A DNA stretch of 64,000 nucleotides from Mesodorylaimus sp. YZB2_4 (GCA_030248295.1 JASANH010000167.1:186001-250000), one strand, 5' to 3'; counted from the stretch's first letter, positions 11,154 to 21,817 are shown. The notes: generated from the sequence alone by a model not told the origin. A program made the numbers and translations.

Positions 11154-13227
11154 CTGAAAAATTTGAAGTTTTACAGCGTCTTGGCATACTGAAAAATGAG
11201 AAACTTGAGCTGACAATATTGTAATGGCTTTGAAAACTGTTCAAACTGAGCAGCTGACGTTTCTGCCGCAAGCTCGATGGTGTACAATAGGTTATTCGAA
11301 TTCGAAGTTGTGCTAATTTTTTGTTCAAAAACCGATCGATATTGTGCAACATTGTCCTTCTATTATGCAGGTGATCAGGTGATCAGGCAATATTGCACTG
11401 CACTTTGATGATCAAGCTATCCTTTTTTGCACCTACCGTCCGATGTAACACCCTACAGTTGTGCTACTATACTGCGAGACTCCTGTGTATAATAGAGCTC
11501 TGCACTATATTCTAGAAGATACTGGGGGAGGGAGGATAGTCTCAGCCCTCCAGAAAGGCCTCCTAGTCTAAGGGTCTCGAGACCTCAACCTCTTCCTCGT
11601 CTGAACCAGTACTCTGGAGGATGGTGTTGGGCGACCAACGAAGGCGACAGCATCCAGCCCCGTGTTCAAGGCGGCCAAGGCAAACTCGCACGCCCTTCTC
11701 CAGCGGCCACCCAGATTCTAAGCCCCATAAAGATCCAGCAATATTTGAATGGATCCACTGGTTCCACCTAGATCCATGCCCTTCTAGAATGGATCCACAC
11801 CACATGGATCCAAGATCCGTCCACGTGGTGTGGACGTATCACTAGGATCCGGATGGATGTGTCATATATTACACTGACTTCTTTTAAACAAACCAGGTTT
11901 TCGTTCGTGTTTTTGCTTGACGGTCCTGTCTGCATATGCTGCTTTGAGTTCAGTAATCACATCTGTTTTGCGCTCAGTAAGTCGAATCAGTGATCAAAAT
12001 GTCACTTACTCTAACCTATCGGCTGGCACGTCACAATAAAAATATAATCACTTACTGCGATTGCGATGAATTTTCCATAATTATCGATTAGTTATTGAGC
12101 AGATACTAACGATTGCCACCCCGACCGCTATCGATTTTCCTCCAGATTGCTGCAAGGAAGTTTCAATTTTAGATGAATGGGTTCTAGGTGAAGAAACAAC
12201 AATCCATGTGGTTAATGGCCGCAATGTTGCATGATCGCGTCGGAAATACTTGTAGAATATTACAAGTACACGGGGGTGAACCTAATCTTATGATATCGTC
12301 TTTGCTGTAGGCATCCTGCTCGAGTTCTCGAATCAGAATATCTGAGCTGTGAGACATGCAAAGGGTCGCGGGGAGGGGGTGAACGACGCCATGCACTTAT
12401 TTCCAGTACTGCAGATAGTGACTGTGTTTTGCTCTTCGTCAAGCATAATCTATGTAATCAGACGCCGAATCTGTGATCAACTCTTCATAGTTCCTTTGCA
12501 CATTTTAGGAAATATGCTAAAAGAATCTGCAGTGATATAAACATATTGACATTCTTTGAATGGCATCCTACACACTTATGTAATGTATGAAATATGAAAC
12601 ACATTCGGCCTGAATGAAAACTACTTACAGAAAATTCAGAAAAACTATGAAATTATCAGCCGCAATCAAACTCGCCTAAATCACATTTTCACTGGCATTT
12701 TATATGAGTTACCCGCCTGTCAGATCGCCGCGACGATAAGGTGCTAATGAATAATTCATTAGGTCCTTACTTCAATGACATTGTTCCATGATGAAGCTGT
12801 AAATCACGTCATAAAGCCAGCCAAATGAATGAACCAAATGAACCAGCCACCATGAACTTCTAGCCAGTCATATGACGGGTACGTTGAGGTTTTCTTGGCA
12901 CGCCGCAGTTATGTGGGCTGAAGCTGAAGCCTTCTACTAGCTCACTGTATTTCTTCGATAACGGCAAAATCTTAAAAAAACCTCTAAAATTTACTTGAGC
13001 GGGTTTTTTACTCCCTTTTCTGTGTTGTAATTTTTTTATTTTCCCTCTCCCTTATGCAGTATAGTTAAAAAGTGCAAAGAGTAAACAGCAAGTAGCAAAC
13101 ATTGTTGTGTGCTTTTTTGAAGGATTAGGGTCTTGATAAATGACCCGACCTGTACCAGCGCATCTTGCAAAAGTAAAGCTTAAAAATGAGCAAAACAGTT
13201 GCGAACTGACGAAAAAAGCGGTTACAG
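11154..13227. other. Gene-free, repeat-bearing stretch
   Basis: No gene recognised. It contains a dispersed-repeat fragment (11555-11710) and, at about 11745-11850, a patch in which the motif ATGGATCCA or close variants occurs repeatedly together with an inverted CCACACCAC/GTGGTGTGG pair. The remainder is AT-rich without visible structure. Confidence 0.45.
11555..11710 (+). repeat. Dispersed repeat fragment (CAACC…GGCCAACGAAGG family)
   Basis: The block reading GAGACCTCAACC … CGACCAACGAAGGC … TTCAAGGCGGCCA matches, with gaps, the blocks at 26868-27080 and 33212-33380 and more weakly 36770-36915. Interspersed repeat of unknown class, no coding capacity. Confidence 0.5.
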
Positions 13228-13229
13228 TA

Positions 13230-14135
13230 TGTGAGGTGCAAAAGGAGTTCAAAAAGTTCTTGCAACTGGCATATAAAAGCGCTGCTCTTTGAATCTGATA
13301 TAAATGGCCGTTGACCTTAACATCTTGAAAGTATACATGCGAAACAGCGCTAGGCTAGGTCGAGTAAGTCGGGAAAAAACTGCTCTTGAATCAGGGCAAC
13401 TTTGAAAAACGTCCAAAGTCGAGGTTCGAGCCATCATTAAATTTCTGAGTGAACTTGGCGAAAATGCGACTTAGGTGGAAACCGAATCACGCAAAGGTTA
13501 TGGTGTGTGATCTCCACCATATGGCACCATCGCTTTGTGGATGGCCGGATTCCATTGAGGGAGACAGAGTTTGGATTGGACCTGACGGGTCTAATTCAAA
13601 CTCTATGGGACAACTTTGATCCTGTCTTTCGATTCTGAGAGATGACTGCTGGCTGATTATCTGGGAAAGGATTAGGCCATTATGGGCCAGCTTCATGCCC
13701 GTTTGACGGAGAAACTACGCGCAGCCGTTAAAGAGAAACGGCGAGGAAAATTGAGAAAGGGTGTGCTGCTTCTGGATGCCAATGCGCCAGCTCACCGCTC
13801 TTGCGTTGTTTTGGACGCCCTCCAGTGACTTGCATTCGACCTGATTTAGCCACCCGGCTCATTTATCACCCTCTGGCACTCTCTGACTTCAAGGTGTTCA
13901 AAGAATTGAAATTAACTGTGAAGGGGAAAAGATTCGTTGATGAGAATGAGTTGCAATCAGTTGGCTGGATGGCCACTTGAAAAGTTATTGGCATGGCATA
14001 ACGGAAGAACTGTGAGAAAGGTGGGATAAATGTTATAACTAGGCAGGGGATCAAGCCAAATAGTGTTGAGTATTGGCCTGATTCGCTGTCATTTATATGC
14101 TAGTTGCAAGAACTTTTTGAACTCCCCCAGTGGGT
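13230..14135 (+). mobile_element. Mariner-family transposon, decayed
   Basis: Flanked by TA dinucleotides (13228-13229 and 14136-14137). The ends are inverted repeats: GAGTTCAAAAAGTTCTTGCA at left and its complement at right, with over 30 bases of near-identity. Between them are fragments of a mariner transposase on the plus strand: an N-terminal helix-turn-helix remnant (VEVRAIIKFLSELGE, near 13415), then LRAAVKEKRRGKLRKGVLLL followed by DANAPAH (about 13705-13830), and SDFKVFKELK…GKRF…GWM near 13885-13980. Family transposases have HDNAPAH there; here the catalytic aspartate is replaced by alanine. Several stops and frameshifts and a large internal deletion (element about 906 bp against roughly 1.3 kb) also make it non-functional. 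Confidence 0.85.
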
Positions 14136-14137
14136 TA

Positions 14138-14718
14138 TTCGAACAGAAAGTGTATTCGAAGTTTTAAGTCACATGAAAAAATAATAGGGCAGTGTCCTGA
14201 ACGGGCAATGTGGGTAGTTAGTCGCTTTTAGAGTCAGCCCAAGCATGATTTGTGTGAATGTGGAAGTTTCTGAGCAGTTACATGATTTGAGCACCCAGAA
14301 TAAACTTTTCAAACCCGCTATACATTTTAAGTTTTCCAGCGGACGTGACTTTTCAGTTCCAATCAGTCAAGAAAACTGAACGTTTTGTGATTACAGTACT
14401 TCTTTCGGTCACCCTCTCACACGTCGCCGCGCCTGTAATTTAGGAGAATATTGTTCGAAAATAAGGAAAGCATATAATGGTGCGTTCTAATGAAGCATAT
14501 CTGACCAGTAGACATATGGTGCAATGAACTTTCTTGGGAGCTACCTTGGGGGTATTGTTATGATAGCCTCAGATTATCACTCTTCACATCATTTGTTCAA
14601 AGAAACGGATAATTTTTCGGGAGAATCGGACTCTTCGGCTTTGTGAAACAGTTTCTTAGAGACTCCAATATTTTCAAAGTGAAATCTCTTAATTTGCTAA
14701 TTTTTTACCCCAAGGAGG
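14138..14718. other. Gene-free stretch
   Basis: AT-rich, nothing recognised between the mariner right end and the SINE/EB chimera. Confidence 0.45.
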
Positions 14719-15414
14719 ATGATGTTCGCAAGTCATGTCTTGACGGCGGCCGCGGCCGCGGCGGATCGGCATTCATCTTCCCGTATTGCTTGGGAGCGAG
14801 TGGGTGGACTCGTCCAGGGTTCGATCCCCGGTGATGGAGGTCGGTTTAGGTGTGAACCCTGTGGTCGATGTTCCACAGCCGAGACAGGCTATGGGCGGCT
14901 TGAAACACATGGGCGGTACTGGATGAGCCACCCGTGGCCTGGCTTGCGAGGTCAGCGAGGGGTTACGGCTCGCAAGTCGACCTCCGTCACTGGGGATCGA
15001 AACTGGGCCGAGTCAAGCCCTCTCATTGAACCTAGGTGTAACGGTGAGCCACTGGGCAATACAACCAAAGTGACCATGTGCGTGATTCCAGGACAAAACA
15101 CATCGGCTGTGGTCAGTGCTGTCAAGGAATGCCCGAAGGACCACTACTGCGCCAAGTATATGACAGATGCAGGATTGTGTTGTCCTAAACCTGGTGAGTA
15201 TTTTTGAGATGACTGGTCCGTTTTGTGTTAGCGCCATATTCTTTTAGCAAAACTTGTCTGCTCGTCTGGGGTCGAAGCGAAATCTAACTGCGACCCTTGG
15301 AAACCACCGAATGAGTGTAAAGGAGAAGGGCCGTTGGTGTGTCACAAATACTTGGATCCTGCTGGCGAGAGTGACGGAACGGATACAGGCATCTGCTGTC
15401 CGTGGGACCATTAA
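14719..15414 (+). CDS. Chimeric ORF: SINE-derived exon fused to duplicated EB/lustrin 3' end
   Basis: An ATG at 14719 opens a frame that runs through a SINE (14745-15024) straight into a duplicate of exon 7 of the EB/lustrin gene. It reaches the conserved donor at 15193, splices in phase to 15248-15414 and ends at the same GICCPWDH-stop. The predicted product is 213 aa: about 100 residues of SINE-derived low-complexity sequence, then one lustrin-type cysteine unit. From 15025 on, exon, intron and exon are nearly identical to 6844-7235 (for example CMVIPGQNTS-type segment, HYCAKYMTDAGLCCPKP). No signal peptide is visible, unusual for a lustrin protein. It may be a newly formed gene, an unexpressed remnant, or the 3' end of a gene whose 5' exons lie upstream. 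Confidence 0.4.
14745..15024. mobile_element. tRNA-derived SINE, copy S1 (composite/inverted)
   Basis: Contains a pol III B-box-like GGGTTCGATCCCCGGTGA (14817-14834) and, in inverted orientation near 14979-15003, CGACCTCCGTCACTGGGGATCGAA. The right part, read on the minus strand, aligns with S2 at 60.9 kb (CTCGCTGACCTCGCAAG, CCAGTACCGC). The unit is therefore two partial SINE heads facing each other. It sits exactly at the boundary where similarity to the EB/lustrin gene begins. Confidence 0.7.
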
Positions 15415-17171
15415 TCTAAAGCACTTGAAACTGATTAGTTTAGAGAATGGGCTAGTTTTAGCACCTCGGTCAGGGCGGCGTGATTTCATAAATCTATTAT
15501 AGTTGCGTCCATGCATGAGATTCGAAAGTTTTCTGTTAGCCGTGCACGCACTGATCAGATATGCTGCTTAGAATTCCGGGGATCCTGACAACAATTTTCT
15601 GTTTGTTTGATTCTTTCTTTCTGGTTGAAAGCAATGGAAGTTAGGCGCCTTTAAATTTGAGGCTAGTCGTCACAAAAAAATGTTTCAACAGTCGCGCACT
15701 GTATGACAACACGATTTGTTCCGTTAGCCATGCCGCGTTCCGCACGAATCTATGATGTGTCAGTCTTGTGAGGCGTTGAAGGAAAGAAAACGAAGCAAAA
15801 TACGTTGCGCACAGAAACGTGGGCGCTTCTGCCATCACTAAAACAACCACAACCGCACAATTGGGACGTCAGGCGAAGAGTATTTAAGAGAACGTTAGAC
15901 AGATTTGGTTACTGTGGTAGTCGCGGCGCCTTTGCAAGATATTTGGTTCCAGCATACAAAATATGGTTAGAAGTAGTCCTCGCCCAGACGCAGGGCTGCA
16001 GGACGGAACCAGCTCCTGTTTGCGACGATGCAGGTGTTTTGCCACCTACAGTATGTACCTTCGCCTAGTTTATCATTATGACGGCGACGCCCTTTGAAAA
16101 TTTTGCTTGGCCAGTCTGTGACTTGATTCTGCTTGCTGCTGCGGAGTGTGGGATGATTAATTGACTGTCGGCTGACGGGCACACACCCTGGGTGAGGCCC
16201 AGTGATTATTCCTAGCCAAATGACAATCATGATCAGCAGAACAATTTCGTATTCTCCCAAGGAGCCTTATTTGGCAAACTGTGTTCTTTTTTCAAATCTT
16301 TCATGTGCGCGTTCAGTTCAAAACCAAAAATAAGAAAAACAGGTTTTGTGTTTTGTCGCTTCTTTGATTCGGGGCGCGACTTTAAACTACTTGATGTTCG
16401 TACACGAAGTATCGTAAGCGATCGAGTCGCATTAACAGAGCGCAGCTCAACAACATTTTAGACCTTCCCCAGACCCCAGACTGACGATAGTGCTGATCCT
16501 TCAGCTGCCCTTTCGTACCTGTGCAGGGCTATCCGACCTTTGAGCGATTAGGCAAAGGTGTGCACGTGCGGAAGTGATCACAATCGTCTAGAAAAGACCC
16601 TTTTTTCGCTGCCACCAACAACCTTTTTAACATGCAGTCCTTGTTTATTCAAAGATACTTCACTACTCACAGTCAGTAGTAGTACCTGTTTTTTAAGATT
16701 TCTTGGAAGAACCCTCGTCAGATGCATGCGAGCTTTGCATATTGTACATGTCTAGGTACGAGTGCATGATGCATCATTGTGTTGCAGTCCGTGTTTGTAT
16801 TCTTCGGTGAACGCACCCCTGTTATGTATTTCAGGTTCAGCTAACTTCAAGCTCTGATTAGCACCATACATTGTATTGCCTTATTTCAGTAGCCAGAATA
16901 ATGAGTCGGTTTTAGCGTAGTGGGTGAGCTCGGGTAGACTCACAAGTAAATGCAGCAGACGGGTGAAAGTGTAAGGTTTTAGGATCTCTGTACGGTATAT
17001 GACAAGACACTGTAGAATAATTATCTCTATTATCTTGAATAAGCTGCAAGACATATCTAAGCTAGGATTAGAACTTTACATCGATCGTGCACGAATTTTT
17101 GTTTTCGAAAAATACTGCGCATCAGAAGGCTGCAAGTTATCAAAACGACTAAGGGAAACCACGATATTGAC
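15415..17171. other. Gene-free duplicated spacer
   Basis: Degenerate counterpart of 7236-10198; no independent gene seen. Open frames at 15805-16068 and 16558-16755 have no recognisable domains. Confidence 0.45.
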
Positions 17172-18118
17172 CTACTGGGACTGACATTTTAACAAAAACA
17201 GCAGCGACTTTCTGAACTCCTTACATTTGATCGTCAGCACCCCGAAATCGGCCACTGTGCTGATCGAACGCAATATCGATTCGTAGAGGACGATTTCAGC
17301 CTGATAAGCCCCGTGAGCGATATGGGGGGCAATTGATGAAAATACCTGCGGTGTCACACCCACAAAAATGAAGGCGATCATCATTGATTTGACCAAGGGC
17401 ATGAGCGCCAGCTGCATTTTCAGAAACATTTCTTGGTCATTCGCATCGCGGCTTATCGATCTAACCGCGGCCACTGATCCGCTGGTGGTGATCTTTAATT
17501 TGTGCTGGCCAAGTTTGACCTTGAGGATAATCAGGCCATAAATTAATATCGCCGCGACAAAGAAAGCCAAATCGATCGAACAGACGTAGGTCGTAAATGT
17601 GGTGTGAAAAGCAGGAAAATTAATTCAAGCACAGGATTATTTTGTGATATGGAGTGGGTGTGGTTAATGCGCCCGCCAACTCGTTGGCCACTCCCAACAC
17701 TGCACTCGCGCCAATCGTGACACGGCATACGAAATCTGCGATCCGACCGTAGTTTGTGCGTGAGATCGATATGGCCAAAAATCGATCAAGTCCGATTCCG
17801 CATGTGATCAGGGCGCAGGGGGTGTGGCTGATGGTCTTCGTCCAATACACCAGCAGACATGTCAGCTGGGAGAAATAAACTGGTAGGATTTCGAAAGCGA
17901 ATCCGAGGCGATGCACTCCGTCAGTGGCGAAGCTCATGCCCATGAGCATGCCAAAGAAGGCTTGGGCGGCCATCATGAAGAAGCAGGGAGTGTGCAGCTT
18001 CTTGTTGCGGGTTATAATTATGAGAATTATGATGTTTGAGAGGATGCCAGTACTGCCGATTAGAAAACACAGAAAACCAGAAACGATAAACTTGTACTGC
18101 GCTGGGATAGGTTCCGGC
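17172..18118 (-). pseudogene. Srsx-like 7TM receptor, copy C (1-bp insertion)
   Basis: Minus-strand main exon, starting after a TTCCAG acceptor (edge 18118), with EPIPAQYKF and TM1 intact and in frame through TM4. At about 17625, in the conserved LCLNYFTAF segment, one extra base turns the reading into LCLN-stop (TTGAATTAA). After the shift the frame recovers the sister sequence (ICSIDLAFFVAAILIYG…) to the normal C-terminus at 17172. It has GLDRFLAIS at the end of TM3, and CKMQ-type replacement of a lysine in loop 3 (LKMQLALMP). It groups with D and E (SISRDANDQE). A truncated protein ending in the second extracellular loop would not be a receptor. Confidence 0.88.
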
Positions 18119-18867
18119 CTGGAAAATTTGAAGCAAATTTTACAAAAAGGAGTCTGCAGGGTCAGGGTCAGCTCAGACAGTGAAAATCCAGGTCATTGGA
18201 ACACTGGTGCAGGAATCCGCTTATTGCGGGTGTGGCTTACATTATTGACAGATATGCTAGGGTAACCGATAGCACAGACCACGCTAGCGAAGTGTTTTCT
18301 ATGTATATATAGCCTCAGAGGTCAGGGCCAGGTCATAGGTGAGAAACCCCTGGTCTATCTTACGTTCGATCAGACTTATCCGAGTCTGCGCTACTGGATG
18401 CCTAATCCTACCGCGCTCACTAATCGTATCAAGTATCTCAGCACCAGGAAGCATCGCCGGTTGAAGACGACTATCTTGTGTTGAGAAGTCAGAAAAGAAA
18501 GAGAATTTTTTCGGGTGAAAATCAGGCTACGCGCTCAAACACGCTTAAAGTGCATGATAAAAAGCCACTTTAAAATTATAATCCAAGCACGCTTACCCGT
18601 GTAAGATGTACTGTACTAGTGTCACTTCTGTCTTTTGTGTATTTCCTATCTTACAGTCTCCCATATGCACCACTAATCAATCTTGCAAGGCGGCAGTGTC
18701 AGAGTTATCTTTTTGCGCCCCTCCCTCCCCTATGCGCTGGCTGGTAAAGTGCAACAGGCTTTTTAAAGGGCCGCAGACACGCTCAGAGGGAGCAAAACTG
18801 TGAAAAGTACTTATCGAGACAAGAAAAATAAAAAATTTTTCAGCTGTTTTTTAGCAGTCGTTCGTGG
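18119..18867. other. Gene-free stretch with a TGACC-type repeat
   Basis: No gene. At 18162-18206 lies, in reverse orientation, the repeat GGTCAGGGTCAG…AATCCAGGTCATTGGAACACT that recurs at 26247, 43676 and 45440. Confidence 0.5.
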
Positions 18868-19734
18868 GCATATTTCAAATCTGTACCCTGCTAGCCAGAC
18901 ACGCGTCAAAGGCGGCGGCAGCGACTATTTGCGACTGCAACGAAACCTTGTGCGCGGTCGCAGAGCACGGGATGTGCGTGGAGCTCGCACGGTTAGAAAA
19001 CACGGCGGCAGAAACAATTTGTTCTATACTTAATCGAGATAATACTGGACTAATGAGCCTACGCCTAACGCTAAACCTAGGACGAGAAAGGAAGTGATAA
19101 GATATGAAAGAAAAAGCAAGGGAGGTATATAATGCGATATCCTCTACAGAAAAAACCCATTTTAACCTACTTACAATTATTCACTGTCTGTGTCTAATTT
19201 ACTGTCTGTGTCCAGTTTGTGCACATACTTAGGGATCATTGGCACAGAGCCCGCCTTCTGACTCCCCCTGGGAAATGACTTCCCTGTAAATGAGCTAGTA
19301 TACAAGGCATACGAGTCACTTTTTCTGTGTCTACAGAAGGAGTTTGCATCGAAGTATGTAATACGCCTGAAGAACAAAGCATTTCTACATCCCACAAATG
19401 TGAACGTGAATTGGACACGGACAGTAAATAATTGCAAGTAGGTAGAAAAGGGTTTTATTTCTACTGGATATTACAGAGCCCGACTCCCTTGCGTCTTTCA
19501 TATTTTATCACTCCCTTTCTCATTCCAGGCTTAGGCTTAGGCTCATTAGTCTGATATTTCCTCGATTGCATAGCTATCGAACAAAAAGTTGTTTCTGCCC
19601 GCCATGTTGCAAGCGAGCTCCCACGCACGGCCAGTGCTCTGCGACCACGCACACCCTTTCGTTGCAGTCACAAACAGACGTTGTCGCCGCCTTTGACGCG
19701 TGTCTGCCTAGCAGGGTACACATTTGAAATATGC
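18868..19734. mobile_element. Fold-back element FB1 with ~335-bp inverted arms
   Basis: The left arm (18868 to about 19205) and the right arm (about 19400-19734) are inverted copies of each other: GCATATTTCAAATCTGTACC at left against GCATATTTCAAATGTGTACC read from the right. Similarity continues through CCCTGCTAG.CAGACACGCGTC, the TGCAACGAAA and GCAGAGCAC blocks, AATGAGCCTA and CCTACTTNCAATTATT. The central ~190 bp is unique but is shared with FB2 at 63.1 kb. No transposase is present; it is non-autonomous. A target-site duplication is not obvious. Confidence 0.85.
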
Positions 19735-20930
19735 GTACGTCAGCCGCGCGTTCGGATTCGATTCTCGTGTGAATAGATATTTTAGAAATTGATAGAAATA
19801 TGAAATTTTTTAAAGAATAGGAATTGTTTTCTTGAAATGTTCACTCTTAAAGTCGGTGCCAGCTTGAACTAGCAGCGGAGCCATGGAGAAAGCAGGCGTC
19901 AAAGCATATTTTAAGCTGGTTATTCGACTCGACGATAATAAAGTTCCAGTATCCGCCGTGCACAGGTCAAAAGCATCAAGTAATCGCTCGTCCTTTTTTA
20001 TTGGACAAAAAACGGAAAAGCCTAATTCTGATACAAACGGTCACGGATGCTCGCGGAGGCGTCGGAACCACAGTGGCTGGCTTGGCGACAGCTGGCGGTG
20101 GATCAGCGCAACAACTACCGCTGAAGGCAGCTGCTTATGCCACGCCTTGCGCGTACTGTAATCGCCGCAGAAGTCAGTTTCGGGACACTGGTCTTTGAAC
20201 GAAAAGCCTGTGTCGACAGAAGGGATTTTCAGCTGAATCTCTTCATTACATTTTACCAGAATATGTGCCCAACGAGAAAATAAAAAGTCTTTCGGGTTCC
20301 GGCTCGCGTGAAGCGCGCGCTATTAGTTTCTTTGGGATTAAAGGTGGGTTACAAACAAAACTTTAAATAGGAACACCATTAAATCGGTTTAGAAGTTTAT
20401 AAGAAACTGAACAATCTGTGAGCGAAGTGTTGGTGGCGCGATGGATTCAGCGCGAACATAACAGCCCAGGAGAAGCATCACCGATCTGTGACTTCACAAT
20501 GCTTTCCCCTTTTATGCCTGGTTTGCTTCTCGGCGGCTCAATCTTCATTTCTGTCGTTGACTAGAGTGGTCCTTTACTTACTTTTGTCAGTGACGACAGT
20601 GTAACGAAGCTCGCTTTACAGGCCACTCAGTTGCCTTTCGTCAATCGGCCTGAGCGGTAGGTTCCCTCATTCTCTCTTCAACTTTACGCTTTCACGGCGC
20701 CTCTCTTCGCTTCAAGCTTAGCTTACTCGCCAGCTCAGCTTAGCTTAGCTATTTAGAAGCCCGCGTAGCTAACCATTTTGATGCCTAAATTGGTAACTTC
20801 TTTTTAGGATTCAAGTCCCGAATTTTTTGTTTGGCAAGTATAATACAAAAGAAAATTTGTCGTAAGTACCAGTAGTGAGAACATATACCAAAATCCGTCA
20901 TTAGGACCCATAGCTAACCCTCTATTACAT
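19735..20930. other. Gene-free stretch with a weak ORF
   Basis: A frame at 19904-20161 starts with MEKAGVKAYFKLVIRLDD and a second frame (about 20001-20198) reads KSLILIQTVTDARGGVGTT. They could be two exons, or one frameshifted exon, of an unknown small gene, but no good splice acceptor joins them. Short GCTTAGCTT-type repeats lie at 20715-20750. Nothing else seen. Confidence 0.3.
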
Positions 20931-21021
20931 CTGATTGGCTGATGGGTGGAGTCACGTGACCGCTAGGCCACGCCCCTCGATTCTGATTGGTTGGCCGCGC
21001 GCGCGGGCTCGCGTGACGTCA
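20931..21021 (+). promoter_or_regulatory. CpG-rich promoter-like island (CCAAT, E-box, GC box, CRE)
   Basis: Within 90 bases there are two inverted CCAAT boxes (ATTGG at 20934-20938 and 20986-20990), an E-box CACGTG (20953-20958), a CCACGCCCC GC box (20968-20976) and a palindromic CRE, TGACGTCA (21014-21021), inside a GC-rich, CpG-rich patch unlike its surroundings. The next plus-strand reading frame with a signal peptide begins at 21411. Function is inferred from motif clustering only. Confidence 0.5.
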
Positions 21022-21410
21022 TTGAGCCGGCTAGCCGCCCCCCCCCCGCAGGCTGGCGAGGTAATAAATTAATCGATTAAAAAAGTTAATTAATTAGGCG
21101 GGCGGGCGTTAGCCCCCCACGCCGAGCCGGCTTCGAAATTAAAATTTTGAAAAACTAGCTGGCTGGGGTCTCGCGCGCGTTCGTCTCCTAGAGACTGGAT
21201 ATGGCTACTAAGGACTTTTCTCGGTTTAAAATTAAATATTCAACAAAATTTGAGAAAATTAGCTAGTTTTGGTAAGGGGTGAGAAATACTATCTCATAAA
21301 AGCGAGGGGCTCTGTCTTATTCACAGGTTTTTAGATTCGTACGCGATAGATTTTTCCTTATATGAGCACTAGATGTGAAGCCAAGAATTGAAGCTGACCT
21401 ACTCGAAGAA

Positions 21411-21817
21411 ATGAGTCGGACAAAGTTGCTCCTAATCTTTCTCATCGCACGCATAACCTTGGCTAATTCGTCAACGGGACGAGGAGCGAATATCATGGCA
21501 CGATCTCCCTTAGCAGCACCCGCAACACTGGCCGAGCAGCACATTATTCGCTCCGAGTACCCGTGCGTGGAACAATCGTCAAAGATACAACACGGCTCGA
21601 AGGAAGATGTCGGTCGTACCGTTTTTACTGCCAGCCCTTCGAGTACAGTCAAGAACGTAAATGAATCGGATGGCGGCAGATTTTCTTTGAAGGACATCCT
21701 TCTGATTCCCTATTTTTCGCTTTATTGATTGCGGTGTTTATTGCGTTGGTTGGTTACTTTCTACGTGGAAGGATGACGTCGATGCGTCCTACATTTATAA
21801 AGCCGATAGAGGTTTAA
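21411..21817 (+). CDS. Possible small type I membrane protein (frame break before TM segment)
   Basis: ATG at 21411 gives MSRTKLLLIFLIARITLANS, a good signal peptide, followed by about 85 polar residues with one NES glycosylation-type site and no known domain; that frame stops at 21726-21728. Directly overlapping in another frame (open 21665-21814) is a convincing transmembrane segment, DSLFFALLIAVFIALVGYF, followed by a basic stop-transfer RGR and a short tail, stopping at 21815-21817. The two halves look like ectodomain and membrane anchor of one protein. They could be joined by a one-base error or mutation, or by removal of the 23-nt GTAAAT…GGCAG segment at 21657-21679, which would keep frame but is too short for a usual animal intron. 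Family unknown. Confidence 0.4.

Larger units (their letters stand above)
15025..18118. repeat. Second copy of a segmental duplication (EB/lustrin 3' end + spacer + receptor)
   Basis: 15025-15414 matches 6844-7235 closely. 15740-16960 matches 7570-8900 in patches, including GGAGTGTGGGATGAT, the TTCCAAGGA/CCCAAGGA…TGTGTTCT segment and AAATGCAGCAGACG. 17085-17171 matches 10130-10198, and receptor C matches receptor B. Order and orientation are the same in both copies, so one duplication event covering about 4.3 kb in the left copy (about 3.1 kb here) explains all of it. Confidence 0.7.
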
